A stretch of DNA of 25,772 bases from RGIG5050 sp045636065 (GCA_045636065.1 JAZTWW010000024.1:1-25772), one strand, 5' to 3'. Numbered from the stretch's first letter, positions 1-8,375 are shown. Numbers and translations are program-made. The notes: generated by a model not told the origin, from the letters alone.

Positions 1-1
1 T

Positions 2-532
2 GTCGAGCACAATCCCGTCCGGGCCGGGCTCTCCGAGGATCCAGAGTCATACGCCTGGTGTACAATGGGCATGGCCAGAAACGGCGACGCCTTCGCGCAG
101 GACTGCATCCTCCGCCGCTCGCTCAAGTTCCTCCGCCAGGACATCTCAACCCTCTTCGCCACCAGCATCCCCGCATCAACTGGGGACAGTCCCCAATCCC
201 CCTCGCCCGCGATTGATCGCCTGCTTGCCTCCGCCGTTTCTGGGGACAGTCCCCAAGGTCCATCAACCGGGGACAGTCCCCAGTCTGGGCGGCCGGCTAT
301 GGTTGAGGGCGGCGATGCGACAAGAGTAGCTTATGAGCTTTGGCGGAAGGTGTGCCCGCAGATTACCGAAGGGGTGGTGTTCGGGAGCATTGAGTTCGTG
401 AAGTGGATGATAGTGAAGTTCGCTGGCGTTTGCATGTCCAGGCGCGCGAAGCCGCACGAGGTGGCTCCAGGGATATACGCCTCGCACGGACACAGAAAGG
501 CCAGCGCCCTGCGTAGCGATGCAATGGCTTGA
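2..532 (+). CDS. REP-associated tyrosine transposase (RAYT, Y1_Tnp-like), C-terminal part; 5' end outside window
   Basis: The frame is open from base 2, before the first ATG at 65, so the gene starts upstream of the window. The first visible residues read VEHNPVRAGLSEDPESYAW, close to the conserved C-terminal helix of RAYT proteins (xxNPVRAGLVxxPxxYxWSS). Further on, EGVVFGSIEFV matches the RAYT 'DGxVxGSxEFV' segment, and the tail GIYASHGHRK is of the kind seen in one RAYT branch. The catalytic HUH and Tyr motifs lie upstream and cannot be seen. RAYTs are single-copy HUH-type enzymes linked to short REP palindromes. Three GGGGACAGTCCCC palindromes lie in frame inside this gene, each read as GDSPQ, in what should be the linker between the two conserved blocks. 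Whether the protein is still functional cannot be judged from this fragment. Confidence 0.82.
   Translation, partial: VEHNPVRAGLSEDPESYAWCTMGMARNGDAFAQDCILRRSLKFLRQDISTLFATSIPASTGDSPQSPSPAIDRLLASAVSGDSPQGPSTGDSPQSGRPAMVEGGDATRVAYELWRKVCPQITEGVVFGSIEFVKWMIVKFAGVCMSRRAKPHEVAPGIYASHGHRKASALRSDAMA
182..194. repeat. REP-like palindrome GGGGACAGTCCCC (copy 1, inside RAYT gene)
   Basis: A 13-bp palindrome with a central A, flanked by T and A. It is read in frame as T-GDSPQ-S within the transposase fragment. The same core occurs five times in the first 1 kb, so it is probably the cognate REP of the RAYT family. Confidence 0.85.
242..254. repeat. REP-like palindrome GGGGACAGTCCCC (copy 2, inside RAYT gene)
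   Basis: Identical 13-bp core to copy 1, again flanked by T and AA and read in the same frame as S-GDSPQ-G. Confidence 0.85.
269..281. repeat. REP-like palindrome GGGGACAGTCCCC (copy 3, inside RAYT gene)
   Basis: Identical 13-bp core, 14 bp after copy 2, read as T-GDSPQ-S. All three intragenic copies keep the transposase frame open. Confidence 0.85.
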
Positions 533-914
533 CTGCCTTGAGGCGGCCCCCAAATATTGAGATGGCGTGAGGTGTTGTCCCGCATAGGCATGATGCATCC
601 TTGTGCCAAGCTCAATCTGCAGGCGGCGTAGGGGCAATATTGAAGTCGGTTGAAGTGATTGATCGCAGCTTTTATAGGCGGCGGTCAGGTTGATTATGCC
701 TTAAAGCGGCAGTTTCTCATGGGAATTTAGGATGTGAATGGCTAGATCTGGCTCATTTACATTAGGTTGCCGGACTTAAAGGAGAACGTTCGTTAAAAAG
801 TGATGGCGTAGAGCATGATTTGCCGTTGGGCCATGGGGCTTAACTGTATCATCCGCGCATGATAATCATATGTTTGGGCATAAAAAGCATATATAAGCCG
901 TTCGAGTGCAGATT

Positions 915-927
915 GGGGACTGTCCCC
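915..927. repeat. REP-like palindrome GGGGACTGTCCCC (copy 4, intergenic)
   Basis: Same palindrome with central T, so it is in the opposite orientation to the other copies. It is followed by AGCTCTGTAAAA, which resembles the AGGTCTGTACAAA following copy 5. The repeat unit is therefore longer than the core. Confidence 0.85.
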
Positions 928-969
928 AGCTCTGTAAAACAGCACATGTAAGCTAGCTGGGTGGAGTTT

Positions 970-982
970 GGGGACAGTCCCC
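970..982. repeat. REP-like palindrome GGGGACAGTCCCC (copy 5, intergenic)
   Basis: Core starts 55 bp after that of copy 4, 80 bp before the smc promoter. It is flanked by TTT on the left and AGGTCTGTA on the right. Confidence 0.85.
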
Positions 983-1061
983 AGGTCTGTACAAAGCTGT
1001 GGCTTGGATGCGGCTCGTCTGAAGCGGCCGCTGCGGTGGAGCGAAAAGCGCCTGTATTCCA

Positions 1062-1090
1062 TTGCAAGATCGGCGAGAATTTGGTAAAAT
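1062..1090 (+). promoter_or_regulatory. Sigma70-type promoter of the smc operon
   Basis: TTGCAA at 1062-1067 and TAAAAT at 1085-1090 with a 17-bp spacer. The -10 has the extended context TTGGTAAAATACCC, very similar to the promoter before 8427. Expected transcription start is near 1097, about 34 bases before the smc ATG. Confidence 0.7.
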
Positions 1091-1130
1091 ACCCATCCGT
1101 TTTTTGCGCCGCAGCGGCGGGGATTGGACA

Positions 1131-4100
1131 ATGTACTTAAAGCAGCTGGACATAATCGGCTTCAAAAGCTTTGCCGACCGCACCAGACTCAATTTCGAGC
1201 CTGGCATGATCGCCATTGTCGGGCCGAACGGCTGCGGCAAGTCGAACGTGTCGGACGCCATACGCTGGGTGCTCGGCGAACAGCGCCCCACGGCCATCCG
1301 CTGCTCGAAGCTGGTGGATGTCGTCTTCAACGGCACCGATACGAGAAAGCCCCTGGGCCTCGCAGAGGTTTCTATTACGTTCGCCGACTGCGAGGAGCTT
1401 CTGGGGACCGAATACCATGAGGTGACGGTCGCGAGGCGCGTCTACAGAAGCGGCGAGGGCGAGTATTTCATCAACAAGACGGCGTGCAGGCTAAAGGACG
1501 TGCAGCGCCTCTTCATGGGTACGGGCATAGGCACCACATCGTACTCCGTTATGGCCCAGGGCCAGATCGACCAGATCCTCTCCTCCAAGCCCGAGGACAG
1601 GCGGGCCGTCTTCGAGGAGGCCGCCGGCATCACCAAGTTCAAGGCCGACCGCAAGGAGGCCTTGAGGAAGATCGAGCAGACGGAGCAGAACCTTCTTAGG
1701 GAAGCGGACGTCCTCAGGGAGATGAAGCGGCAGATCGGCTCGCTCCAGCGCCAGGTGGGGAAGGCCCAGAAGTACAAGACTCTGCGAGACGAGCTTAGAG
1801 GCCTCGACATATACGTCTCCAAGGGCAAGATCGCCGCCTACGCCCTCGCCCTTGAGACGAACGCCGTCCAGCAGAAGGAGACGGAGGCCGCCATCGCCGC
1901 CGCCGCCGCCATCGTGAACGAGGCCGAGAAGGAGGCGCAGGCGATCCACGCCGAGATGCATGCGGTGGAGGAAAGGCTTGGCGCCCTTGCGACCGAGGCG
2001 GCCGCCGCCGACGGCGAATACCGCCGCGCCCACGAGGTGATAGCCGTCAACGGCCAGCGCATCACCGAATACAGGATGTTCGAGGACCGCGACGGACGCG
2101 AGATCGCCGCCACGAAGCGGCAGCTGGAAGAGCTCCAGATGCAGACGGAGAGCCTTCAGCAGAAATCCGCGCTCCTTGAGGACGGCCTCGAGACGGCCCG
2201 CGAGACGCTCGAGGAGGCCGAGGAGAATTTCAGGGAATCGACGGCCCAGATCGACGAGCTCCGCTCCCGTCTCGCCGAGGCGCGCGGGCAGAGCTTCAAC
2301 TGCGACAGGCGCGTCAACGCCATACGCGACGAGATGGCCCGCCTTGAGGCGTCGATGCGCGAGACGGTGATGAAGCGCGAACGGCTCCAGAGCGAGCGCG
2401 CGCAGCTTGAAGAGGCGTCCGCCAGGGCCGAGGAGACGGTGCGCGCCGTGGAGATGCGCCTTGAGGCCGCGAAGGCGGCGGAGGAGTCCGCCGAGGCCGC
2501 GCGCGAGGAGGCCGAGCAGCGCCGGGCCGCCCTCCTTGAGGAGATTGAGGATCTCAGGGCGAATTTCGGGGCGATGCAGCGTGACGCGGCGGCGAAGCGC
2601 GCGCAGCTCGACCTTCTCAACGAAGCCGACGAAAGCGCGGAGTCGTTCTCGTCCGGCGCGCAGGCGCTTCTCGACGGAACGCTTCCCGGCCTGGGCGAAG
2701 GCGACATCGTCTGTCCGCTTGCAGACGTCTTCGAGGCTACGGGCGAATACAGGCTCGCGCTTGAGGCGGCGCTTAGAAGCTGGCTCGATGCGGTGGTCGT
2801 GAAGGACGCCGCAGCGGCCTTGAGGGCCGTGCGGGAGCTTCGCGCAGGCTCGGCAGGCTCGGCGAGGCTGGCCGCCATCTCCGGCATGGCCGGGAGGCCT
2901 CCAATCGAGGAGGAGCCCGACGGCATGAAGCTCCTCAATCTCGTCACGGTAAAGGACGGGTTCGAGGATGTCGCAGAGGCGCTTATAGGTGATGTATACC
3001 TCGTCGAAGGGGATGTGTCCGCTCCCCCCGCCGGTGCGAGATACGTGACGGCCGAGGGGACGGTCTTCGGCTCCGACGGCACGGTGGACGTCTGGATGCC
3101 GTCGAGCGCGGCGGCGAGCCCGCTGAGCCGCAGGATGATGATCGCCGAGACGGCTGAGGCTCTTGAAGCGCTGGAGAAGCGCATAGCTGACGGCCGCGTA
3201 ACGCTTGATACCGGCTCCGAACGGCTCCATGCGCTCGCGGAGGCCGTTAGAGGGGCCGATGCCGCGCTTGCCTCCGCGAGGCGCGCGGCGGCCCAGGCCG
3301 AGGGTGAATATACGGGCGTTGCGAGGGATGCCGGGAACGTCAAGGCCAGGCTTGAAGGCGTCGGCATGGAGCTTGAGGCGCTTGCCGGCGCGAACGCCGA
3401 CGGGGACGCGAGAAGCGCCGCGCTTGCGGCCGAGCTTGAGGAGACGATCGAAAAGCGCGACGCGCTCATGGACGACACTTCCATGAAGCAGGACGAGCTA
3501 GCCATGCTCGAGTCCGGCCACAGCGAGGAGAGCCGCAGGCTCACCGAGCGCAGGATATCTGTCGCGCAGATGGAGGCCGAGCTTCAGCTTACGGCACAGC
3601 AGGCGAAAGACACGGCCAAGCGGCGCGAGGAGCTTCTAAGGATGATCGCCGGGCGCGAGGAGGGGATCCGCAACTACGAGGATTCGATCCAGCGCCTAAG
3701 GGACGAGACTGCCGAGCTTATGGGAAGCCTCGAGGATCTCAAGGAGAAGGCGCGCGAAGTCCACGGGCAGATAGAGGAGGAGAGGATCGCGCGCGGCGAG
3801 CTGCAGACGAAGCTTCTCGCGGTTGAGTCGGGCGTCGGCGGCAAGCGCGCCGAGCTCGACAGGGCGAGGGAGCTCAAAGGGCGGCTTGAGGTCGCCGCCA
3901 CCGAGGCGACGATGCGCCTCCAGAACGTCTACGAGCACCTCAATTCCGAATACGGGCTTGATGCCGCGTCGGTCGCGCTGGAGAAGGACCCAGAGTGGCA
4001 GGGAGGAGCGGCACCGTCCGCGGAGGAGCTCGAATCGCGCGTCTCGGCACTCTCGGCGCAGATCGCGGCCCTGGGGCCGGTGAACATGGTCGCCATCGAG

Positions 4101-4718
4101 GAGTGCCGCGAGCTTGAGGAGCGCTATGAGAGGGAGAAGGCGCAGGAGGCGGACCTTCTCGCCGCCAAGGAGCAGATTCTCGCGCTCATAACGAGCCTCA
4201 ACGAAAAGAGCTCTGAGCTTTTCAAGACGACGTTCTCCCAGGCGAACGTCAACTTCCAGAAGATGTTCGCGAAGCTCTTCAACGGCGGCGAGGCGAGGCT
4301 CGTCCTGCTGGAGAACGACGCCGATCCGCTCGAATGCGGCATCGACATAATAGCGCGCCCGCCCGGGAAGAGGCCGCAGTCCGTCACGCTCCTTTCAGGC
4401 GGCGAACGCACGATGACGGCCGTCGCGCTACTTTTTGCGATATTCATGATAAAGCCGGCTCCGTTCTGCATGCTCGACGAGCTCGACGCCGCCCTTGACG
4501 ACGCCAACATCGGCAGGTTCGTGGACGCCCTCAAGGAGTTCCTCGACAGGAGCCAGTTCCTCATCATCACGCACAACCAGCATACGATCGCGGGATCCGA
4601 TCTCGTCTACGGCGTAAGCCAGCAGGAGAAGGGCGTGTCTAGGATAATTTCAATGAAGCTCACGGACATCGGCGTGAAGCCGGTGCCGGACGACAGGGAA
4701 GGAGGCAAGGTGCCATGA
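1131..4718 (+). CDS. smc: Chromosome segregation ATPase SMC
   Basis: SMC is the ring-forming ATPase of bacterial condensin, which organises and segregates the chromosome together with ScpA and ScpB. The 1195-residue product has the full layout. The N-terminal head has Walker A GPNGCGKSN at about 31-39. Long Glu/Ala/Arg-rich coiled coil follows to about residue 515, then a hinge around 520-660 (including LDAVVVKDAAAALRAV), then returning coiled coil. The C-terminal head has signature LSGGE at 1088-1092, Walker B with D-loop (CMLDELDAALDD) near 1113-1124, and an H-loop LIITHNQHT. Length is usual for the family. The frame is open from a TTG at 1062, but that codon is the promoter -35; the ATG at 1131 gives the canonical SMC N-terminus MYLKQLDIIGFKSF. 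scpA and scpB are not in the window. The stop overlaps the next gene by 4 bp. Confidence 0.96.
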   Translation: MYLKQLDIIGFKSFADRTRLNFEPGMIAIVGPNGCGKSNVSDAIRWVLGEQRPTAIRCSKLVDVVFNGTDTRKPLGLAEVSITFADCEELLGTEYHEVTVARRVYRSGEGEYFINKTACRLKDVQRLFMGTGIGTTSYSVMAQGQIDQILSSKPEDRRAVFEEAAGITKFKADRKEALRKIEQTEQNLLREADVLREMKRQIGSLQRQVGKAQKYKTLRDELRGLDIYVSKGKIAAYALALETNAVQQKETEAAIAAAAAIVNEAEKEAQAIHAEMHAVEERLGALATEAAAADGEYRRAHEVIAVNGQRITEYRMFEDRDGREIAATKRQLEELQMQTESLQQKSALLEDGLETARETLEEAEENFRESTAQIDELRSRLAEARGQSFNCDRRVNAIRDEMARLEASMRETVMKRERLQSERAQLEEASARAEETVRAVEMRLEAAKAAEESAEAAREEAEQRRAALLEEIEDLRANFGAMQRDAAAKRAQLDLLNEADESAESFSSGAQALLDGTLPGLGEGDIVCPLADVFEATGEYRLALEAALRSWLDAVVVKDAAAALRAVRELRAGSAGSARLAAISGMAGRPPIEEEPDGMKLLNLVTVKDGFEDVAEALIGDVYLVEGDVSAPPAGARYVTAEGTVFGSDGTVDVWMPSSAAASPLSRRMMIAETAEALEALEKRIADGRVTLDTGSERLHALAEAVRGADAALASARRAAAQAEGEYTGVARDAGNVKARLEGVGMELEALAGANADGDARSAALAAELEETIEKRDALMDDTSMKQDELAMLESGHSEESRRLTERRISVAQMEAELQLTAQQAKDTAKRREELLRMIAGREEGIRNYEDSIQRLRDETAELMGSLEDLKEKAREVHGQIEEERIARGELQTKLLAVESGVGGKRAELDRARELKGRLEVAATEATMRLQNVYEHLNSEYGLDAASVALEKDPEWQGGAAPSAEELESRVSALSAQIAALGPVNMVAIEECRELEERYEREKAQEADLLAAKEQILALITSLNEKSSELFKTTFSQANVNFQKMFAKLFNGGEARLVLLENDADPLECGIDIIARPPGKRPQSVTLLSGGERTMTAVALLFAIFMIKPAPFCMLDELDAALDDANIGRFVDALKEFLDRSQFLIITHNQHTIAGSDLVYGVSQQEKGVSRIISMKLTDIGVKPVPDDREGGKVP

Positions 4719-5668
4719 TGGCGATATACAACTGGAACGCCGGCGGATTGAAGGAGACGCGGGAGTTCTCCGAGTCGTGCTGGATAAACCTTGCCGAACC
4801 GACTACGACGGAGCTTGAGCAGGTTCTCAGCTTCAGCGACGTTCCGAGGGACTTCCTTACGGACCCTCTAGACCGCGAGGAGAGGCCGCGTTTCGAGAAC
4901 GAGGACGGGGTGAGCCTCATAATCGTCCACGTGCCGTACCCGGTGCGCGGCGAGGAGGACGACGATACCGTACTCCCCTACGAGACGGTCCCGCTAGGGA
5001 TTGTCCTTTTCGGGAAGAGCGTCATAACGATTTGCGCGATCCCCACGCCCGTCACGAGCGCCTTCCTCGATCAGATAAGGCGCGTATGCCCGCCGAGCGA
5101 GCAGAACCGCTTCACGGCGCGCCTTCTCTGGCACAGCGCCGTCCTTTTCCTGCGGTATCTGCGCGACATCCACTCGAAGACCGAGGACCTTGAAGACGAG
5201 CTCCACGAATCGATCTCGAACGACGTCCTGCTGAAGCTCCTCACCCACCAGAAGGCGCTCGTCTACTTCACGACGAGCCTCAAGGCCGACAACATCCTCA
5301 TGAACCGCCTCGACCACGCGCGGCAGCTGAACCTCACCGAGGACGACAGCGACGTCCTCGACGACGCGGCGGTCGAATACCAGCAGGCCCTTGAAACGGC
5401 CGTCATCCACGCGAACATCCTCAACGGAACGCTTGATACCTTCGCCTCGCTCATCAACAACAACATGAACAAGGTGATGAAGTACCTGACGGTCGCGATG
5501 ATGATGATGGCGCTGCCTACATTGATAACGAGCGCATACGGCATGAACATCGCGCTTCCCCTTGCGCAGCATCCGCACTGCTTCGCGATACTCGTGGGGC
5601 TTTCGCTCGGTCTTGGCGGAGTGATCGGGGCGCTTCTTTTCTACCTTGCGCGCAAGCGCGTCTTCTGA
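4715..5668 (+). CDS. corA: CorA-family divalent cation transporter
   Basis: CorA proteins form pentameric channels for Mg2+ (some for Co2+, Ni2+ or Zn2+) in the inner membrane. The 317-residue product has the expected design: a soluble acidic N-terminal domain, a long stalk helix, and two C-terminal membrane helices at roughly 257-275 and 289-312. The hallmark YGMN selectivity motif ends the first helix (Y275-G276-M277-N278). The last residues ARKRVF are a positive cytoplasmic tail. The ATG at 4715 overlaps the smc stop in an ATGA arrangement, and AAGGAGG lies just upstream, so the two genes are probably translationally coupled; the adjacent ATG at 4718 is an equally possible start. The exact ion cannot be read from sequence. 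Confidence 0.93.
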   Translation: MMAIYNWNAGGLKETREFSESCWINLAEPTTTELEQVLSFSDVPRDFLTDPLDREERPRFENEDGVSLIIVHVPYPVRGEEDDDTVLPYETVPLGIVLFGKSVITICAIPTPVTSAFLDQIRRVCPPSEQNRFTARLLWHSAVLFLRYLRDIHSKTEDLEDELHESISNDVLLKLLTHQKALVYFTTSLKADNILMNRLDHARQLNLTEDDSDVLDDAAVEYQQALETAVIHANILNGTLDTFASLINNNMNKVMKYLTVAMMMMALPTLITSAYGMNIALPLAQHPHCFAILVGLSLGLGGVIGALLFYLARKRVF

Positions 5669-5669
5669 C

Positions 5670-5685
5670 GCCCGCCTAGGCGGGC
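5670..5685. other. Perfect 16-bp palindrome between corA and trxA
   Basis: GCCCGCCTAGGCGGGC starts 2 bp after the corA stop. It would form a compact GC-rich hairpin in the mRNA but has no U-tract after it, so it is more likely an RNA-stability or partial-termination element than a full terminator. It contains CTAG at its centre. Confidence 0.6.
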
Positions 5686-5706
5686 AAATCCAAGAAAGGG
5701 CAAGTC

Positions 5707-6024
5707 ATGGCAATCGAAGATATTTCATCGGCGGATTTCGACGGCGCTGTCGCAGACGGCGTGGCCATAGTGGACTTCTGGGCCACGTGGTGCGGCCCAT
5801 GCCGCATGATGGGCGCGATTCTCGATGAGAAGATCGCCCCTGCGGTCGAAGGGGTGAGAATACTCAAGGTCAATGTCGACAGCGAGCCCGAGCTCGCCGC
5901 GAGGTTCGAGGTGCAGTCCATCCCGACGGTGCTCGTTCTCAAGAACGGCGAGGTGGAGGCGGAGTTCAACGGCGTCACCCAGCCTGCGGAGATCCTCGCG
6001 GCCGTCGAAGAGGCCAAGGGCTGA
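5707..6024 (+). CDS. trxA: Thioredoxin
   Basis: A 105-residue single-domain thioredoxin, the normal size for the cytoplasmic protein-disulfide reductase that is recycled by thioredoxin reductase. The active site WCGPC is at 28-32, preceded by VDFWAT. The conserved cis-proline loop SIPTV and the closing strand LVLKNGE are present. There is no signal peptide. A GAAAGGG ribosome site precedes the ATG. It lies 38 bp after corA and 15 bp before the amidohydrolase gene, so it is probably cotranscribed with both. Confidence 0.96.
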   Translation: MAIEDISSADFDGAVADGVAIVDFWATWCGPCRMMGAILDEKIAPAVEGVRILKVNVDSEPELAARFEVQSIPTVLVLKNGEVEAEFNGVTQPAEILAAVEEAKG

Positions 6025-6039
6025 GGCGGAGAAAGGCCG

Positions 6040-7659
6040 ATGATAGCCATAAGAGGCGGAACCGTCGTCGACGGCACGTCCGCGAAGGCGTACCGCGCCG
6101 ACGTCTACATAGAAGGCGACAGAATAGCCGATATAGTGCGCACGGAGGGGTCTGCCGCGCCCGGGCCAGATTGCGAGACGATCCGCGCCGACGGCGCGCT
6201 GGTGACGCCCGGCTTCATCGATTTCCATTCCCATAGCGACACGTACCTTCTGATCGAGCCCGATGCGCCCAGCAAGCTCTCGCAGGGCGTGACGACGGAG
6301 GTGAACGGCCAGTGCGGCGGTTCGGCCGTCCCGCGCCTCGGGGCGGCGAGGCTTTCGAGCGACTGGGCGAGCATGGACTATCCCTCGCTCGCCCAGGACG
6401 GCACTCTTTCGACGGTCCATGGCCCTTCGTGGCGGACGTTGAAGGAGTATCGCGCGCTTTTCGATGCCGTAAAGCCGGCGATCAACACGGTCCAGTTCAC
6501 GGGCCACAACACGCTCAGGTCGAGCGTTCTCGGGTACGAGCCGGTGAAGGCGACGCCTGAGAGCCTGAAGGCGATGGAGCGTCTTCTCGAGGAGGAGATG
6601 GATTCCGGCAGCAGGGGGCTTACGACGGGCCTTATATACCAGCCGGGCAAATATTCCGACGAAGCCGAGGTGACGGCGCTTGCGCGCGTCGCCGCGAGGA
6701 AGGGCGGCTTCTACGCGACGCACATGCGAAGCGAGGGCGACAGGATAGTGGAGGCGATCGACGAGGTCCTTCGCCTCGTGAGGGCCACCGGCATAAGAGC
6801 CGAGATATCCCATCTCAAGACGAGCGGACGCGCCAACTGGGGCAAGATCGACGAAGTCCTCGAAAAGATAGGCGGGGCGGTCGAAAGGGGCGAGCTTCTC
6901 GGGAGCGACAGGTATCCGTACTGCGCGGCCGGGACGGACCTCGATGTGGTGCTTCCCGACTGGGCCGGGGAAGGTGGGCTCAAGGAGGAGCTCAAGCGCC
7001 TCGACGACGCGGCTTTGGAGGCGCGGATCGCTGACGAGCTTGATGCATCGGGGCGCGACTGGAGCGGAGTCATGGTGGGGGGCGCGTGGAGCGACGAGAC
7101 GAGGGGGATGTGCGCACGCAGGGTCGATGAACTCTCGGCAGAGCTTGGCGTGACGCCCGGGCGGCTCGTATGCAGGATCTTGAAGCTCGACAGGGGCAGG
7201 ACGGGCGCATTCTTCTTCGGGATGTGCGAAGAGAACCTTGGAAAGATCGTGTCCATGCCGTGGATCCTCCCCGGAAGCGATGCGAGCCTAAGGGCACCTT
7301 GGGGGCCGCTCGGGAAGGACCATCCGCATCCGCGCGCCTATGGGACGATGCCTCGCTTCTTCAGGCTCCTTACGGGGCGGGTGGAGGGCCACGGCGCCGT
7401 ATGCACGAGGGAGGAGGCCATCGCGAGGATGACGCGCCTTCCCGCCGAGCGCTATGGCCTTAAGGGACGCGGAGTCATCGCCAAGGGCGCTTTCGCCGAC
7501 ATCGCCGTCTGGCGCGAGGATTCGTTCCTCGATACGGCCACGTACATGAGCCCCCATTCCTTCGCCTGCGGGATGGATGCCGTCATCGTCAACGGGCGCA
7601 TCGCCTACCGTGGCGGCATATTCCTCCACGCCGGCTCCGGCCGATTCCTCAGCGCATGA
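6040..7659 (+). CDS. N-acyl-D-amino-acid deacylase / D-aminoacylase-type amidohydrolase
   Basis: Members of this branch of the amidohydrolase superfamily remove the acyl group from N-acyl-D-amino acids in a Zn-dependent reaction; some relatives act on D-glutamate derivatives or dihydropyrimidine-like rings. The 539-residue product begins with the beta-sandwich strand IRGGTVVDGT, then the metal-binding PGFIDFHSHSD (H63 and H65). The family-specific cysteine ligand is C92 in NGQCG. Further typical blocks are FTGHNTLR, TGLIYQPGKYS, YATHMRSEGD, ISHLKTSG, and near the end HPRAYGTMPRFF, which is diagnostic of D-aminoacylases. Length suits the family (about 480-540). No signal peptide is seen, so it is probably cytoplasmic. 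GGAGAAAGG precedes the ATG. The substrate could be D-amino acids from peptidoglycan or diet; this is inference. Confidence 0.88.
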   Translation: MIAIRGGTVVDGTSAKAYRADVYIEGDRIADIVRTEGSAAPGPDCETIRADGALVTPGFIDFHSHSDTYLLIEPDAPSKLSQGVTTEVNGQCGGSAVPRLGAARLSSDWASMDYPSLAQDGTLSTVHGPSWRTLKEYRALFDAVKPAINTVQFTGHNTLRSSVLGYEPVKATPESLKAMERLLEEEMDSGSRGLTTGLIYQPGKYSDEAEVTALARVAARKGGFYATHMRSEGDRIVEAIDEVLRLVRATGIRAEISHLKTSGRANWGKIDEVLEKIGGAVERGELLGSDRYPYCAAGTDLDVVLPDWAGEGGLKEELKRLDDAALEARIADELDASGRDWSGVMVGGAWSDETRGMCARRVDELSAELGVTPGRLVCRILKLDRGRTGAFFFGMCEENLGKIVSMPWILPGSDASLRAPWGPLGKDHPHPRAYGTMPRFFRLLTGRVEGHGAVCTREEAIARMTRLPAERYGLKGRGVIAKGAFADIAVWREDSFLDTATYMSPHSFACGMDAVIVNGRIAYRGGIFLHAGSGRFLSA

Positions 7660-7661
7660 TG

Positions 7662-8132
7662 CGCTCCGCAATGGGCGGCAGCCCGCTTCCTATGCGTCGT
7701 ATTATAGCCGCAGTTTGGGGAAGCACGCTGCGCAATGCGCGGGGTATGGTGGCGGATTGTGGTGGGGCGGTGTGGGTTGGATTGGCTTGCGCGATTGGAA
7801 TTTGAGGCTTTCCGGTCTCCTTCGCCCCTGCGAGCGCTCGGGCCCGTTAGTTTATTGTTTGAGAAAGTTTTTCGGGCCCTCGCTTGGCGGCCTTCGCCAA
7901 GATTGTTTATTCCTATTCGTATGTGCCGCATCGGCTCGTCCTTACATCGCTGTGGCGAAGAGACCTGCAAGCCTTAATTGGATTTATATTCGACTGCAAC
8001 TAATCTCAAGCCGGCCTCATCCGCCATCAATCCGCATATGTGCCGCTGTTGCTTGCGTACTTCCCCAAACTGCTGCCTTTATGCGGCTTGGGAGGGAAGC
8101 GGCAGCACCCTTGCTCCGCTCGGGTGGGGTAG
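7662..8132. repeat. Foldback-like repeat element, copy A (non-coding)
   Basis: The interval after the amidohydrolase gene has no credible gene. Its left end has CGCTCCGCAATGGGCGG at 7662-7678, identical to 24827-24843, followed about 30 bp later by GCAGTTTGGGGAAG. The right end has CTTCCCCAAACTGC (the inverse complement, near 8060-8073), then ATGCGGCT and CCCTTGCTCCGCTCGGGTGGG, which match the region 25052-25125. The inner arms (about 7706-7728 and 8052-8075) are therefore inverted repeats, with weaker similarity continuing inward. The layout fits a non-autonomous foldback or MITE-like element. Ends are not firmly defined. Confidence 0.5.
7883..7901. other. Hairpin inside the 7.66-8.13 kb repeat element
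   Basis: CTTGGCG, loop GCCTT, CGCCAAG gives a perfect 7-bp stem followed by ATTGTTTATT. It could act as a weak terminator for the smc-amidohydrolase unit, which otherwise has no obvious terminator, but it lies 224 bp after the stop codon. Confidence 0.4.
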
Positions 8133-8194
8133 TGGAGGCATAGACGGGGAAGCGAAAAGATGCCACCTGCCAATTTATGGCCCATTCACTTGGA

Positions 8195-8227
8195 TTTATC
8201 GCTTTTATCGCTTATATCGCGTTTATC
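8195..8227. repeat. Short tandem repeat, 9-bp unit TTTATCGCT
   Basis: Three units plus a partial one (two exact, one TATATCGCG, then TTTATC) in an AT-rich stretch 120 bp upstream of the next promoter. Function is unknown; it might be a regulator site or simple slippage. Confidence 0.6.
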
Positions 8228-8345
8228 CCTTCTTAAACCGATCCTCTTCAGATTACCCGCGGGCGCGTCCGATGAACTTGAAAAACGATCCGCAGGCCCG
8301 GAAGCGGAATAATTGGGTTTTAATACGCCGGGAAGATTTTATGCC

Positions 8346-8375
8346 TTGATTTGCGAAGTGCAGGTATGGTATAAT
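8346..8375 (+). promoter_or_regulatory. Sigma70-type promoter for the 8427 operon
   Basis: TTGATT at 8346-8351 and a perfect TATAAT at 8370-8375 with an 18-bp spacer. The -10 sits in TATGGTATAATACCC, nearly the same context as the smc promoter. Predicted leader is about 45 bases. Confidence 0.7.

Larger units (their letters stand above)
533..1061. other. Gene-poor interval between RAYT gene and smc
   Basis: No ORF here looks like a real protein: the short frames on both strands lack a ribosome site and family motifs. The only structure I can support is two REP-like palindromes near 915 and 970. I see no tRNA cloverleaf or clear terminator. Confidence 0.6.

Noticed and set aside
1062..1130. 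Upstream TTG extension of smc
   Set aside because: The TTG is the promoter -35 box; the extra residues do not occur in SMC proteins and the ATG at 1131 gives the canonical N-terminus.
1491..3230. 579-residue antisense frame within smc
   Set aside because: It is a shadow of the GC-rich codon pattern of smc. It has no ribosome site or family motif and is full of Arg/Leu/His low-complexity sequence.
2156..3544. 462-residue antisense Ser/Ala-rich frame within smc
   Set aside because: It is the mirror of smc coiled-coil codons for Glu, Ala and Arg. It has no independent support.
7577..8349. Several small frames between the amidohydrolase gene and 8427 on both strands
   Set aside because: They overlap each other and the foldback element, lack ribosome sites, and resemble no protein.
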